Below are positions 24,616-32,940 of a stretch of DNA of 32,940 bases, piece by piece. Both the position numbers and the translations under genes were made by a program. The DNA comes from Bacteroidota bacterium (GTDB lineage Bacteria; Bacteroidota; Bacteroidia; JABDFU01), in the NCBI GenBank assembly GCA_013286385.1, contig JABDFU010000021.1, forward strand, positions 1 to 32,940, in the 5' to 3' direction. Below the pieces are notes generated by a model. That model did no database searches. It had not been told where the DNA came from and was given only the letters and a program-made list of their open reading frames with translations. Within the stretch, counting starts at the first letter, position 1, and each line of letters begins with the position of its first letter.

Positions 24616-25476
24616 ATGGACGCATTTTTGGGAACAGGACTTTTGGGCAGCGGTTTTATCCGTGCCCTGTTGAAAAAAGGAAAAGCAGTTAACGTTTGGA
24701 ACCGGACTGCGGAAAAAGCAAAGTCGCTTGAATTTTACGGTGCAAAATCCTTTTTGAAAGCGGAGGAGGCTGTTAAAAATGCCAGCCGGATTCACCTTGC
24801 CCTGTCGGATGACACTGCTGTTGATTCGGTTCTGGAGCAGGCGAGTAGTGGCTTTTCACCAGGAGCCTATCTGATAGACCATACCACCACCTGCTCTTCT
24901 GCAGTTGAGGGAAGGACCGAAAAATGGGAAAAAAGAGGATTCTGCTATGTCCACGCTCCTGTTTTTATGGGTCCCCAGAATGCGCTGGACAGTTCAGGAA
25001 TAATGATGGTATCTGCCAAAGAGGAGCTATTCAAAATACTTGAACCTGAATTGTCCGGCATGACCGGGAAATTGATTTATCTTGGCCCAATCGACGGGCG
25101 TGCTGCCGGTATGAAACTGCTGGGAAATTTATTCCTGCTTTGCATGACTGCCGGCATAGCGGATATATTGAGACTTGCGAAAGCGCTGGATATCCCTTCT
25201 TCTGAAGTTGCTGCCCTGTTCGATTGGTTTAATCCGGGGGCACTGATGCCGGCGAGGGTCAGGCGGATCATCCAGGCCGATTTTGATCATCCGTCCTGGG
25301 AATTAAAAATGGCACGAAAAGATGCAGGGCTGATGATGAACGAAGCTTCTGCCGGGAAATTTCCCCTGGCATTTGTTCCTGCCGTTGCAAAGGAGATGGA
25401 TCGCTGGATGGAGATGGGCATGGCGGAAAAAGACTGGACCATCATAGCGAAAGACGGGTTGAAGGATGTCGGGTAA
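24616..25476 (+). CDS. NAD(P)-dependent 3-hydroxyisobutyrate dehydrogenase-like oxidoreductase
   Basis: Beta-hydroxyacid dehydrogenase family, 286 residues. The Rossmann motif GTGLLG is at 6-11, with VWNRTAEKA at 27-35; the Arg30-Thr31 after the second strand favours NADPH, as in GLYR/succinic semialdehyde reductase-like members. The catalytic Lys167 and Asn171 are in GMKLLGN. Two family sites deviate: the usual DxST substrate loop reads DHTTTCSSA and the usual APVSGG reads APVFMGPQN, so the substrate may be unusual. The C-terminal helical domain is complete. It stands between the MBL gene (divergent) and the MORN protein gene (38-bp gap, same strand). The start ATG at 24616 lies directly before the nucleotide-binding strand. 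Confidence 0.88.
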   Translation: MDAFLGTGLLGSGFIRALLKKGKAVNVWNRTAEKAKSLEFYGAKSFLKAEEAVKNASRIHLALSDDTAVDSVLEQASSGFSPGAYLIDHTTTCSSAVEGRTEKWEKRGFCYVHAPVFMGPQNALDSSGIMMVSAKEELFKILEPELSGMTGKLIYLGPIDGRAAGMKLLGNLFLLCMTAGIADILRLAKALDIPSSEVAALFDWFNPGALMPARVRRIIQADFDHPSWELKMARKDAGLMMNEASAGKFPLAFVPAVAKEMDRWMEMGMAEKDWTIIAKDGLKDVG

Positions 25477-25514
25477 ATGTTTTTTTAAGTAAATTAACCT
25501 CTTGATTTTGCCCT

Positions 25515-28500
25515 ATGAATAAAAGAAAATCTGAAAGAGCCGGTACGTGTTTATTTATTTTATTGAGTTTCGTGGCTTTTGCGCAGGAGCACAATGAACT
25601 TATTAATTCTGCCGACCTCATCGATAAGGCTGTAAAACTAAATGACGAAGGGAAGGACAGCGATGCTGTTGAACTCTTTAAAAAAGTCCCAAGCAATGAT
25701 ACCAATTATTATACAGCCCTGAGTGAAATGGCTCTCAGTTATATGGCCTGGAAGAAGGATAGCATTGCTGTAGCGTTATGTAAAAAAGTAATCAAAGAAA
25801 GTACCGTTGTTGATCCTGCCGTTTACGTAACCTATGGATCTTCTCTGGATGATGCTGAAAAAAGGGAGGAGGCTCTCGGGGTTTTCAACGAAGGACTGGC
25901 CTTGTTCAAAAACAGTTATTCGCTGTATTTCAATAAGGGAATTGTCGAACTGCGGATGAATAAAAAGACAGAAGCTATGCGTTCGTTTAAAAAGGCGCTG
26001 GTACTCAACCCTTATCATGCATCCAGCTACCTTAGGATCGGAAGTCTTTACCTGGAACAAAACAAATTGGTCGAAGCTTTGCAATCGTTGGAAATGTTTC
26101 TGCTGATGGAGCCCGGGACATCCCGGTCCTATGAGGTGATTACCCTTCTCGAGAAATCGCTCAGGGGAGATGATGTAGCTGAAAACATTGACCTGACAGG
26201 AGCTTCCGGAGAAGATAATTTTTCGGAGCTGGAGGTTATACTTCGCTCAAAAGTGGCCCTTAATAAAAAATACAAAAGCCAGGTAAAATTGAATTATGAT
26301 TTTGTGAAACAGACCCAGGTTTTTCTTGAGAAACTCAAGTTCAATCCCAACGACCAGGGATATGTCATGCAAAATTACGTTCCGTTTTACACAGAAATGT
26401 ATAAGAAAGGCTATTTCGAGCCCTTTATTTATTACATTTTAAGTTCTGTCAGCAACGAACAAATCAATAAATGGAAAGCGAAACATAAAAAGGAAATTGA
26501 GGAGTTCACCCAATGGGCCACCAATTTTATTACGGACAAACGGACCAATCGCATGGATTCCCTGAACGGAGAAAAACGAATTGTTTCCCACTGGTATTAC
26601 AGCAATGCATCCCTGAAGTCCATTGGAAATCTGAAAGGCGACAAGAATATTGGGTATTGGGAATTTTATTACAAAGGAGGCAAACTGAGTTCCCGGGGTA
26701 ATTTCGATGAACTGGGCAACCGACAAGGTAAATGGGAATATTTTTATGACAATGGGCAATTGAAAGAATTGTATCCTTATATGGACAATGAATTGAATGG
26801 GAATGTGAAAACGTATTACCGCAGTGGTCTCTTGGAATCTGATCAGAATTTTGTGCAAGGGAAAAATGCAGGAACCGGGAAATACTATGAGAAAACCGGA
26901 TACTTAAAATTTGTCGCGCATTACACAGATGGTAAGAAGGACAGCATTTTAAACGGGTACTATTCGGACGGTAGTAAGTTATATGAAATTTCTGAGGCGG
27001 CGGATCAGTACGATGGGTTGTTCAAGGAATTTTATTCAAACGGCCGGCCAAAAACCCTGGTGAATTTTGTAAATGGTAAACAGGATGGTGAATCCAAGAC
27101 CTACTACCGTAACGGAGTTCTTTCATCGGAAGGTAAAATGGCTGACGGAAAGGAAATTGGGGACTGGAAATTTTATTACCACAACGGGAAACTGAAAAAA
27201 ACCGGCAGCTATGCTGAAAAGGCTATGGCTACGGGAGTCTGGACAACGTATTACAAGAACGGAAAAGTTGAAGAAGAAAGCCCCTTTGAAAAGGATGAGC
27301 TGAACGGAGACGTAAAAAGTTATGATAAGGATGGGATCATTTATTCTGTAACGAGCTACAAGCACGGTAAAATTACAGGCTATACCTATTCAGATAAGAA
27401 GGGAAAAATTTTGGCTGAAGAAAAAAATCTGGGAAGCAATTACACGATAAAGACATTTCTTCCGGATGGTACGAAAAATGCGGAAGTCAACTATGTTAAT
27501 TCTAAACGGGAGTGGGAGTCGAGGTTTTACGATGTTCATGGGATTTTAAAAGTGAAGGAAAATTACAGAAACGGATTGCTCAACGGAATCAAAACAACGT
27601 ATTATCCCAATGGAAATCTTAAATCGAGCATTAACTATACGGACGGAAAGGAAGATGGTTATTACAAAGGCTATTTCAGCAATAAGACCCTGGAAAAGGA
27701 GGGCTGGTATACCAACGGAAAAGCCGAAGGGTTTTGGTTCTTTTACAATCCGAAAGGCACGTTGGTTGCTGAAAATTATTATCATCTGGATCAGTTGCAG
27801 GGAGATAAAAAGGATTACAGTGAGAATGGCCGACCGGACAATATTTCGGTTTACGATGACGGATTGTTTACCGGAAAGGTTATCTGTGATACGTTGGGAA
27901 AGGAATATGAGCGGATTGAACTTCTGAATGGTTCCGGAAAATACAATTCACATTTCATGAATGGCTTGTCGAGTGTGAGCATGAATTTTAAATTTGCTGA
28001 GGCAGATGGATATAAAAAAGCATTTAACCCCAATGGCAAGCTATCCTATGAGGGCTCTTTTAAGTTTGATAAAAAGGCCGGAATCCATACGTGGTATTTT
28101 AATGACGGGAACGAACAATCGGAGTATTCTTACGAAGACGATGAACTGGAAGGGCCGTATAAAACTTTTTACGAAAACGGAAAAACGGAGAAAGAAGGAA
28201 CGTATGAGGAAGGGAAAATGGAAGGTGCGTTTAGGCTGTATTATGACAACGGAGTTCTTATGCGCGAAGGAAATTATGAGGATGGTGAAACTGCTGGCGA
28301 ATGGAGGGATTACAATGAGGATGGAACGCTTGTCAGCATTCGGTATTATCAGGATGGAACGCTGCTTTCGTATTCGTATCACGATCGGACCGGAACTGCA
28401 GTGAAGCCGATTGAACTTGTTAATGAATCGGGAAAACTGCTGGCGTATTATCCTAACGGTAATAAGTCAATTGAAAAGCTGTATAAATTCGGAGAACTGA

Positions 28501-28799
28501 CAGGTGACCGGATTGAGTATTATCCGGACGGGCAGCTGAAACGAACCGTTCGTTTTACAGACAATAATTTTGAAGGGCTTATGAAAACCTATTTCCCGGG
28601 CAGTGCAAAGATTAAAAGCGAGGAAAACTTTTTTTACGACAAAAAAGACGGCGCTTCAGTCTTCTATTTTGAAAACGGGAAAAAGCAAAGGGAAGAATTT
28701 TACATCGATGGCGAAGCGTTCGGAGACTGGACGTACTATGATTTGAATGGAAAGTTAATCAGAATCGAACGGTATTATGGGGATAAACGCTATCAGTAG
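25515..28799 (+). CDS. Large secreted TPR and MORN-repeat protein
   Basis: A 1094-residue exported protein with a signal peptide ending about residue 24 (VAFAQ). Residues 30-210 hold TPR repeats (LFKNSYSLYFNKGIVELRMN; PYHASSYLRIGSLYLEQNKL). A helical linker follows to about 350. From there to the end run roughly 25 MORN_2-type repeats of 23-24 residues, for example GKWEYFYDNGQLKE, GDWKFYYHNGKLKKTGSY, GPYKTFYENGKTEKEGTY. Each unit has a G-x-W/Y-x-x-YY-x-x-G core; a few units near 625-690 and 780-840 are degenerate. Databases often name such repeats YwqK antitoxin, which says nothing about function here. The stop overlaps the next gene by 23 bp. It probably forms a long extracellular or periplasmic beta-repeat scaffold. 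Confidence 0.88.
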   Translation: MNKRKSERAGTCLFILLSFVAFAQEHNELINSADLIDKAVKLNDEGKDSDAVELFKKVPSNDTNYYTALSEMALSYMAWKKDSIAVALCKKVIKESTVVDPAVYVTYGSSLDDAEKREEALGVFNEGLALFKNSYSLYFNKGIVELRMNKKTEAMRSFKKALVLNPYHASSYLRIGSLYLEQNKLVEALQSLEMFLLMEPGTSRSYEVITLLEKSLRGDDVAENIDLTGASGEDNFSELEVILRSKVALNKKYKSQVKLNYDFVKQTQVFLEKLKFNPNDQGYVMQNYVPFYTEMYKKGYFEPFIYYILSSVSNEQINKWKAKHKKEIEEFTQWATNFITDKRTNRMDSLNGEKRIVSHWYYSNASLKSIGNLKGDKNIGYWEFYYKGGKLSSRGNFDELGNRQGKWEYFYDNGQLKELYPYMDNELNGNVKTYYRSGLLESDQNFVQGKNAGTGKYYEKTGYLKFVAHYTDGKKDSILNGYYSDGSKLYEISEAADQYDGLFKEFYSNGRPKTLVNFVNGKQDGESKTYYRNGVLSSEGKMADGKEIGDWKFYYHNGKLKKTGSYAEKAMATGVWTTYYKNGKVEEESPFEKDELNGDVKSYDKDGIIYSVTSYKHGKITGYTYSDKKGKILAEEKNLGSNYTIKTFLPDGTKNAEVNYVNSKREWESRFYDVHGILKVKENYRNGLLNGIKTTYYPNGNLKSSINYTDGKEDGYYKGYFSNKTLEKEGWYTNGKAEGFWFFYNPKGTLVAENYYHLDQLQGDKKDYSENGRPDNISVYDDGLFTGKVICDTLGKEYERIELLNGSGKYNSHFMNGLSSVSMNFKFAEADGYKKAFNPNGKLSYEGSFKFDKKAGIHTWYFNDGNEQSEYSYEDDELEGPYKTFYENGKTEKEGTYEEGKMEGAFRLYYDNGVLMREGNYEDGETAGEWRDYNEDGTLVSIRYYQDGTLLSYSYHDRTGTAVKPIELVNESGKLLAYYPNGNKSIEKLYKFGELTGDRIEYYPDGQLKRTVRFTDNNFEGLMKTYFPGSAKIKSEENFFYDKKDGASVFYFENGKKQREEFYIDGEAFGDWTYYDLNGKLIRIERYYGDKRYQ

Positions 28800-30711
28800 G
28801 GGACTTCTCTTTTTTTTTATTGGTGCTTCGGTCTGTTCCCGGGCTCAGCAAATGCCCGATACGAACGGTATTTTAAGCCGCTATCCGGGAAATAACGGCG
28901 TTTTGCTTGTTAAAAAAGAGCATGCCCGGATTTTGGAAAAAGAAGGGAAACTGATGATTTCTTCGGTGCATTACGAGGACACTTTTATTACGGGAAACAG
29001 CTATGATCAGTTTGGTGAACGAAGCATTCCCTATTCTTCCTTTATTAAAATAACGGACATTGAAGCCAGAACCCTCGTTCCCAGAGGCAGCAAATACAAA
29101 TCTTTTCAGACCACTTCGGTAAACGAGCGAAGCGAATTCGGGGGCGGCGTTTTTTTTGACGACACCTATTATAAAAAAATTCAGTTTCCGGCGTTGCAAA
29201 AAGGAGCACGGACGATTCTTCAGTATACCGAAGAAATTTCGGAGCCCCGGTTTTTCGGCATGTTTTATTTCAATTCGTATATTCCGGTCATTGAATCTGA
29301 ATTTTCGGTGGATGTTCCGGAAGGCGTAAATATTACCTATCGTATGTTCAACTGTGACAGCCTGGGCATTACGCTGACCAAGACCCAGAAAAAAAAGAGT
29401 ACTACCTATACCTGGAAAGCTCATGGAATGGCAGCATATTCAAGTGAAACGGATGCACCCGGGATTGCCTACTCGGCGCCGCATATGGTTGTTTATATAA
29501 AGGATTACAATCTGAACGGGGTGAAGGCAACGCTCATCAACGGTCCGGCGGATCTGTATCACTGGTATTATTCATTGGTAAAAGACGCCAACTCAAAGCC
29601 GGACAAAGACCTGAAAGTCTTTGTCGATTCCCTTGTGATGAATTCTGCATCCGAGCAGGAAAAGGCAAAAAAAATATTTTACTGGGTTGAAGACAACATC
29701 AATTACATCGCTTTTGAGGATGGCCTTGCGGGCTTTATTCCCAGGGAAGCTGATAAAACGTATGCTAATCGTTATGGTGATTGCAAGGATATGGCGAGTC
29801 TGACCCATATCCTCTTGCAAAGTGCCGGCATTAAATCCTATTTAACCTGGATAGGTACCCGGGCGATTCCCTATACGTATGAAGAAGTTCCGCTCTCATA
29901 TACCGATAACCATATGATCGTAACCTATATCCTTGACGGGAAGTATTATTTTTTGGATGCAACAGGAAAATATCAGCCTTTTGATTTGCCTACCATGGCG
30001 ATTCAGGGCAAGGAAGCGCTGATCGGAAAAGGGGAGAATGATTTCGAAATTGTAAAGATACCGGAACGGAAAAAGGAACTGAATACAGTAAGAGATAGCA
30101 CTTTCATTACGCTTGATGATTCCAGACTTTCGGGCAAAGGCAGACTTGTCGCGAGCGGATACGATAAAATAGAAATCGTTAAAAATCTGAAATACGTTGA
30201 TCATGAAAAATGGAAGAAGTTTTTTGCGGCGGATTTTCCGAAGGGAAACAATAAAATGCAACTGGATACAATAATTCTGAACGGATATGAAAACAAGGAG
30301 GGCATGCTTTCGGTTGATTATGCTTATTGTGTGCCGGGCTATGTAAACCAGACCAAAACTACGGCCTATCTGAATATGTTTCTTGACAAGTATGCATTCG
30401 GTGATCCGGTTGTGATTGGTGAGCGTAAGTCGGACATTTTTATCGAGTATAAAAATATTCGCAGTTATGTAGTTGTACTTGACATTCCGAAAGGGTGGAA
30501 GCTCGATCATTTACCCGGAAATACGGTCTATTCGGGCGAAAAATTCGGATTTGATGTCAGTTATTCTTCAAACGTGAATTCGGTTTATTTAAAATATAAC
30601 GTATATGTCAATGCCTTGTCGATCGGGAAGAATGATTTTACCGACTGGAACGATTGCCTTAAGAAACTTAAAAAGTCGTATAACGAATCCATTATCCTGA
30701 GTAAGAACTGA
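28777..30711 (+). CDS. DUF3857/transglutaminase domain protein, catalytic residues intact
   Basis: A 644-residue exported protein. Signal peptide 1-24 (GLLFFFIGASVCSRAQ). Residues about 45-240 form the beta-rich DUF3857 domain (EKEGKLMISSVHYEDTFI; ERSIPYSSFIKITDIEARTL). A transglutaminase-like domain follows, with Cys336 in NRYGDCKDMA, His379 in YTDNHMIVTY and Asp394 in YYFLDATG, so the Cys-His-Asp triad is complete. The rest (about 430-644) is a C-terminal beta-rich region. It should act as a peptidase, amidase or protein-linking enzyme in the periplasm or outside the cell; which one is unknown. It starts 23 bp inside the MORN gene and is 4 bp upstream of a paralogue. Confidence 0.88.
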   Translation: MGINAISRGLLFFFIGASVCSRAQQMPDTNGILSRYPGNNGVLLVKKEHARILEKEGKLMISSVHYEDTFITGNSYDQFGERSIPYSSFIKITDIEARTLVPRGSKYKSFQTTSVNERSEFGGGVFFDDTYYKKIQFPALQKGARTILQYTEEISEPRFFGMFYFNSYIPVIESEFSVDVPEGVNITYRMFNCDSLGITLTKTQKKKSTTYTWKAHGMAAYSSETDAPGIAYSAPHMVVYIKDYNLNGVKATLINGPADLYHWYYSLVKDANSKPDKDLKVFVDSLVMNSASEQEKAKKIFYWVEDNINYIAFEDGLAGFIPREADKTYANRYGDCKDMASLTHILLQSAGIKSYLTWIGTRAIPYTYEEVPLSYTDNHMIVTYILDGKYYFLDATGKYQPFDLPTMAIQGKEALIGKGENDFEIVKIPERKKELNTVRDSTFITLDDSRLSGKGRLVASGYDKIEIVKNLKYVDHEKWKKFFAADFPKGNNKMQLDTIILNGYENKEGMLSVDYAYCVPGYVNQTKTTAYLNMFLDKYAFGDPVVIGERKSDIFIEYKNIRSYVVVLDIPKGWKLDHLPGNTVYSGEKFGFDVSYSSNVNSVYLKYNVYVNALSIGKNDFTDWNDCLKKLKKSYNESIILSKN

Positions 30712-30715
30712 TCCC

Positions 30716-32683
30716 ATGAGGAATTTCCCTTTGTTTGTGCTGAGTTGCGTATTCTGTTTTCAATTGCTCTCTCAGGAGCTTGTCCCGGAATACAAGAACT
30801 ACAAATGGGATGCAGATTCCAAGGCGACTATGTTGGAGGCAAATGAAACAAAAGATAACGCAATTATTGAGAAAAATCTTTTGCTGGTTGAATACATTTA
30901 CGATTCAAAAAATCAGCTAACCTCTTACGTTACCCGCCATAAACGAATAAAGGTTAATTCTGAGAAAGCAATTGATGAATTCAACAAGGTTTATATTTCA
31001 ATGACAGATGTTATCGAACTTACAGATCTCAAAGCGAGGGTTATTTCGAAAGACGGGAAAATAACTCCGTTCGATACAAAAAACGTAAAATTTGTCGAAA
31101 ATTATGAGGAGTCGGGACCCTATAAATTTTTTGCACTGGAAGGTGTAGAAACAGGAAGCGATATTGAATACGTTTATACCATACAGAAATCGGCAAGCTA
31201 TTTCGGAGCTGAATATTTTCAGGGTGATAATAAAGAAAAAAATGTGGAGTTTGATATTTATTCTCCTTTGAACCTGGTTTTAGAGGCTAAAAGCTATAAT
31301 GGTTTTCCTGAATTCAAAACGGATACTGTCCTTTCAACGAAAAACAGAATCTGGGCTTCGACGACCTACATTTCGGATTTGAAATCGGAGAAATACGCCA
31401 CGTATGACAACAACCGGATGCGGGTCGAATATAAACTGGCCTACAACAAGGCGAAAGGCAGCAAACGTTTACTGACCTGGTCGGCCGCAGGAGATGCTTT
31501 CTATTCGGCATTCAACATTTCAGATGCTAAATTGCTTAAGAAAGCCAAGCCCTTGCTGAAAGAGATGAAATTGAAAACAAGCTCTTCTGAAACGGACAAG
31601 GTTCGTTGTATAGAAAGTTTTGTTAAAACCCATTTTGTGCTGAAAACTTCTGATGAACAGGATTTTTCAGATCTTGAAAAAATACTGAAAAACCGATACG
31701 CCAATGCCAAAGGAATGATAAAACTGTTCTCGGCATTGTTTACCAATGCCGGTATTGAGTATCAGATGGTTTTTACCTCCAACCGGTTTAAGGAAAAATT
31801 TGACGGATCTTTCGATACCTGGAATTACCTGAACAACACACTTTTCTATTTTCCAGGAATCAATGACGTACTGGCTCCTTCCGAAGCTTTACTAAGACTG
31901 GGTTATGTACAGCCCGAATGGACCTGTCAGAAAGGTTTGTTCCTTAAGCCCGTGACGATTGGCGATTACCATTCCGTTGCAGTTACCCTAAATGATATCG
32001 GTTGCCCCGATTACAAAAAAAACTATTCCACTATGGATATTGATGTCAAACTCAGTGAGGATATGAGCGAAGGAAATCTGAAAATAAAAGACAGCTATAC
32101 AGGCTTTGAGGTGATGGGCTTACAGCCCTTGTTTAATTACCTCTCTGATGAAAACAAGAAAAAGGTTTCTGAATCCCTTCTCAAAGTTATCAGCCAGGAT
32201 GCTGTTGTCAGGAACTACAAAGCCTCAAATTACAGTGAGGAAGACCTTTTTGTAAAACCCTTCATTATTGAAGGCGAAATGACATTGAGTTCTCTTTGTG
32301 AAAAAGCGGATAAGTTTTATCTTTTTAAAATTGGTATGCTTATTGGTCCTCAGGATGAATTATACCAGGAGGAAAAGCGCCAAAACGATATGGATTTGCC
32401 TTTCGCTCACGGTTACACCCGTACGATCACATTTGAAATTCCACAAGGCTACAAGGCGGCAAATCTGGAGGATCTTAAAATGGATGTCAATCAGGTGGAA
32501 AACGGTGAGCGCACTTCAGAGTTTGAATCATCTTACACAGTAGAGGGGAATAAGGTGAAAGTACTGATCGAGGAAAACTACAGAAAGGTTCATTATCCGC
32601 TCGCCGATTTCGAAAGTTTCCGAAAGGTAATCAACTCCTCAGCCGACTTTAACAAGGTGGTCATTCGATTTGAACCCAATTGA
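30716..32683 (+). CDS. DUF3857 protein with inactive transglutaminase-like domain
   Basis: A 655-residue paralogue of the preceding protein with the same order: signal peptide (MRNFPLFVLSCVFCFQLLSQ), DUF3857 domain (about 45-250; KVYISMTDVIELTDLKARVI), transglutaminase-like fold and C-terminal beta-rich region. At the active site the neighbour's NRYGDCKDM becomes NRYANAKGM, so the Cys is replaced by Ala331 (codon 31706-31708). The following segment to residue 380 (TWNYLNNTLFYFPGIND) contains no His and the Asp is not conserved. The flanking fold is well preserved, which argues for a functional pseudo-enzyme, probably a binding or regulatory partner, and not for decay. It starts 4 bp after its active neighbour. 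Confidence 0.88.
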   Translation: MRNFPLFVLSCVFCFQLLSQELVPEYKNYKWDADSKATMLEANETKDNAIIEKNLLLVEYIYDSKNQLTSYVTRHKRIKVNSEKAIDEFNKVYISMTDVIELTDLKARVISKDGKITPFDTKNVKFVENYEESGPYKFFALEGVETGSDIEYVYTIQKSASYFGAEYFQGDNKEKNVEFDIYSPLNLVLEAKSYNGFPEFKTDTVLSTKNRIWASTTYISDLKSEKYATYDNNRMRVEYKLAYNKAKGSKRLLTWSAAGDAFYSAFNISDAKLLKKAKPLLKEMKLKTSSSETDKVRCIESFVKTHFVLKTSDEQDFSDLEKILKNRYANAKGMIKLFSALFTNAGIEYQMVFTSNRFKEKFDGSFDTWNYLNNTLFYFPGINDVLAPSEALLRLGYVQPEWTCQKGLFLKPVTIGDYHSVAVTLNDIGCPDYKKNYSTMDIDVKLSEDMSEGNLKIKDSYTGFEVMGLQPLFNYLSDENKKKVSESLLKVISQDAVVRNYKASNYSEEDLFVKPFIIEGEMTLSSLCEKADKFYLFKIGMLIGPQDELYQEEKRQNDMDLPFAHGYTRTITFEIPQGYKAANLEDLKMDVNQVENGERTSEFESSYTVEGNKVKVLIEENYRKVHYPLADFESFRKVINSSADFNKVVIRFEPN

Positions 32684-32690
32684 AGAAGTT

Positions 32691-32940
32691 TTACTCGCAT
32701 GAAATCTCATTCGTCTGGTCGGTATAACCCAGCTCGGTTGATTTATGTATGTCTTCGCAGCCTCCTGACTGATCTCCCATTTTGTATTTTGCCTCCCCCC
32801 TGTGGAAAAAAGCCATGCCGTATTTTGGATTTTTGTCAATCGCCTTGTTGAAATAAGGGATAGCCTGCCTGTAGTTTCCCATTTTGTTGTAAATCAGGCC
32901 CATGTTGTGAAAGGTTTTATAATTCGTGGAATCAGCGAGG
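32691..32940 (-). CDS. TPR protein, C-terminal part (5' end outside window)
   Basis: The frame is open through the right edge of the window; an internal ATG at 32903 is mid-repeat, so it is not the start. Two TPR units are visible: LIYNKMGNYRQAIPYFNKAI and GMAFFHRGEAKYKMGDQSGG, ending CEDIHKSTELGYTDQTNEI. The last unit matches the GDxxGACEDxxKAxELG pattern common at the ends of Bacteroidota TPR proteins. Nothing can be said about the missing part or function beyond protein binding. It converges on the pseudo-transglutaminase gene with a 7-bp gap. Confidence 0.75.
   Translation of the reverse strand, partial: LADSTNYKTFHNMGLIYNKMGNYRQAIPYFNKAIDKNPKYGMAFFHRGEAKYKMGDQSGGCEDIHKSTELGYTDQTNEISCE

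Noticed and set aside
25515-28799. Possible toxin-antitoxin locus because of YwqK-type repeats
   Set aside because: The label comes from repeat similarity only. There is no toxin gene, the protein is exported and over 1000 residues long, and the neighbours are exported enzymes.
26500-28800. Tandem DNA repeats or CRISPR-like spacing in the MORN gene
   Set aside because: The periodicity is at protein level (23-24 residues); the DNA units are diverged and have no identical repeats with unique spacers.
29896-30510. 204-codon open frame antisense to the DUF3857/transglutaminase gene
   Set aside because: Composition is that of a reverse-frame shadow, with many Ile/Phe/Arg runs and no start context; the plus-strand gene is well supported.

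Overview
The window comes from a member of the Bacteroidota. Several start sites sit behind promoter elements of the Bacteroidetes type (TTTG and TAnnTTTG), and purine-rich ribosome binding sites are mostly absent. The gene content also fits: a PorT-like barrel, DUF3109 and DUF3857 proteins, a eukaryote-type NrdB and many short secreted or lipid-anchored proteins. The exact family cannot be told from the sequence. I see no tRNA, rRNA, insertion sequence, CRISPR array or phage gene.

Layout. (1) 1-1760, plus strand: the end of an operon with a KAS III-type ketoacyl synthase (its 5' end is outside the window) and an SDR reductase, followed by a lipoprotein gene (about 1760-2345) that appears frameshifted. 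(2) 2346-5572, minus strand: a three-gene outer-membrane operon encoding a small beta-barrel, a TonB-dependent receptor and a YfiR-family periplasmic protein. (3) 5634-7013, plus strand: a polytopic, GT-C/DUF6056-like membrane protein. It converges on a small unknown gene at 7020-7295. (4) 7420-11743, minus strand: a likely operon of lipoprotein, small secreted protein, bifunctional PBP1A and CoA-transferase subunit A, with no subunit B next to it. (5) 11827-12943, plus strand: a DUF3109 protein overlapping a transglutaminase-like protein. (6) 13273-16732, plus strand: class Ia ribonucleotide reductase, nrdB then nrdA, behind a 329-bp leader region. (7) 16783-23546, minus strand: a complete seven-gene efflux operon. 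It runs TetR regulator, TolC, HlyD-type adaptor, two ABC ATPases and two ABC-2 permeases, like E. coli cecR-ybhGFSR with an added TolC gene. Its promoter carries a 30-bp palindrome that is almost certainly the repressor's operator. (8) 23687-24541, minus strand: a metallo-beta-lactamase-fold hydrolase. (9) 24616-25476, plus strand: a 3-hydroxyisobutyrate dehydrogenase-like reductase. (10) 25515-32683, plus strand: three large exported proteins. The first is a TPR/MORN-repeat protein of 1094 residues. The other two are tandem DUF3857/transglutaminase-like proteins, one with an intact catalytic triad and one in which the triad is lost. (11) The right edge holds the C-terminal part of a TPR protein on the minus strand.

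Most of the window is ordinary Bacteroidota core and cell-envelope content. The most unusual parts are the exported MORN/transglutaminase operon with its catalytic/pseudo-enzyme pair, the tightly packed TetR promoter-operator, the frameshifted lipoprotein, and the receptor/YfiR operon that lacks any visible signalling partner.
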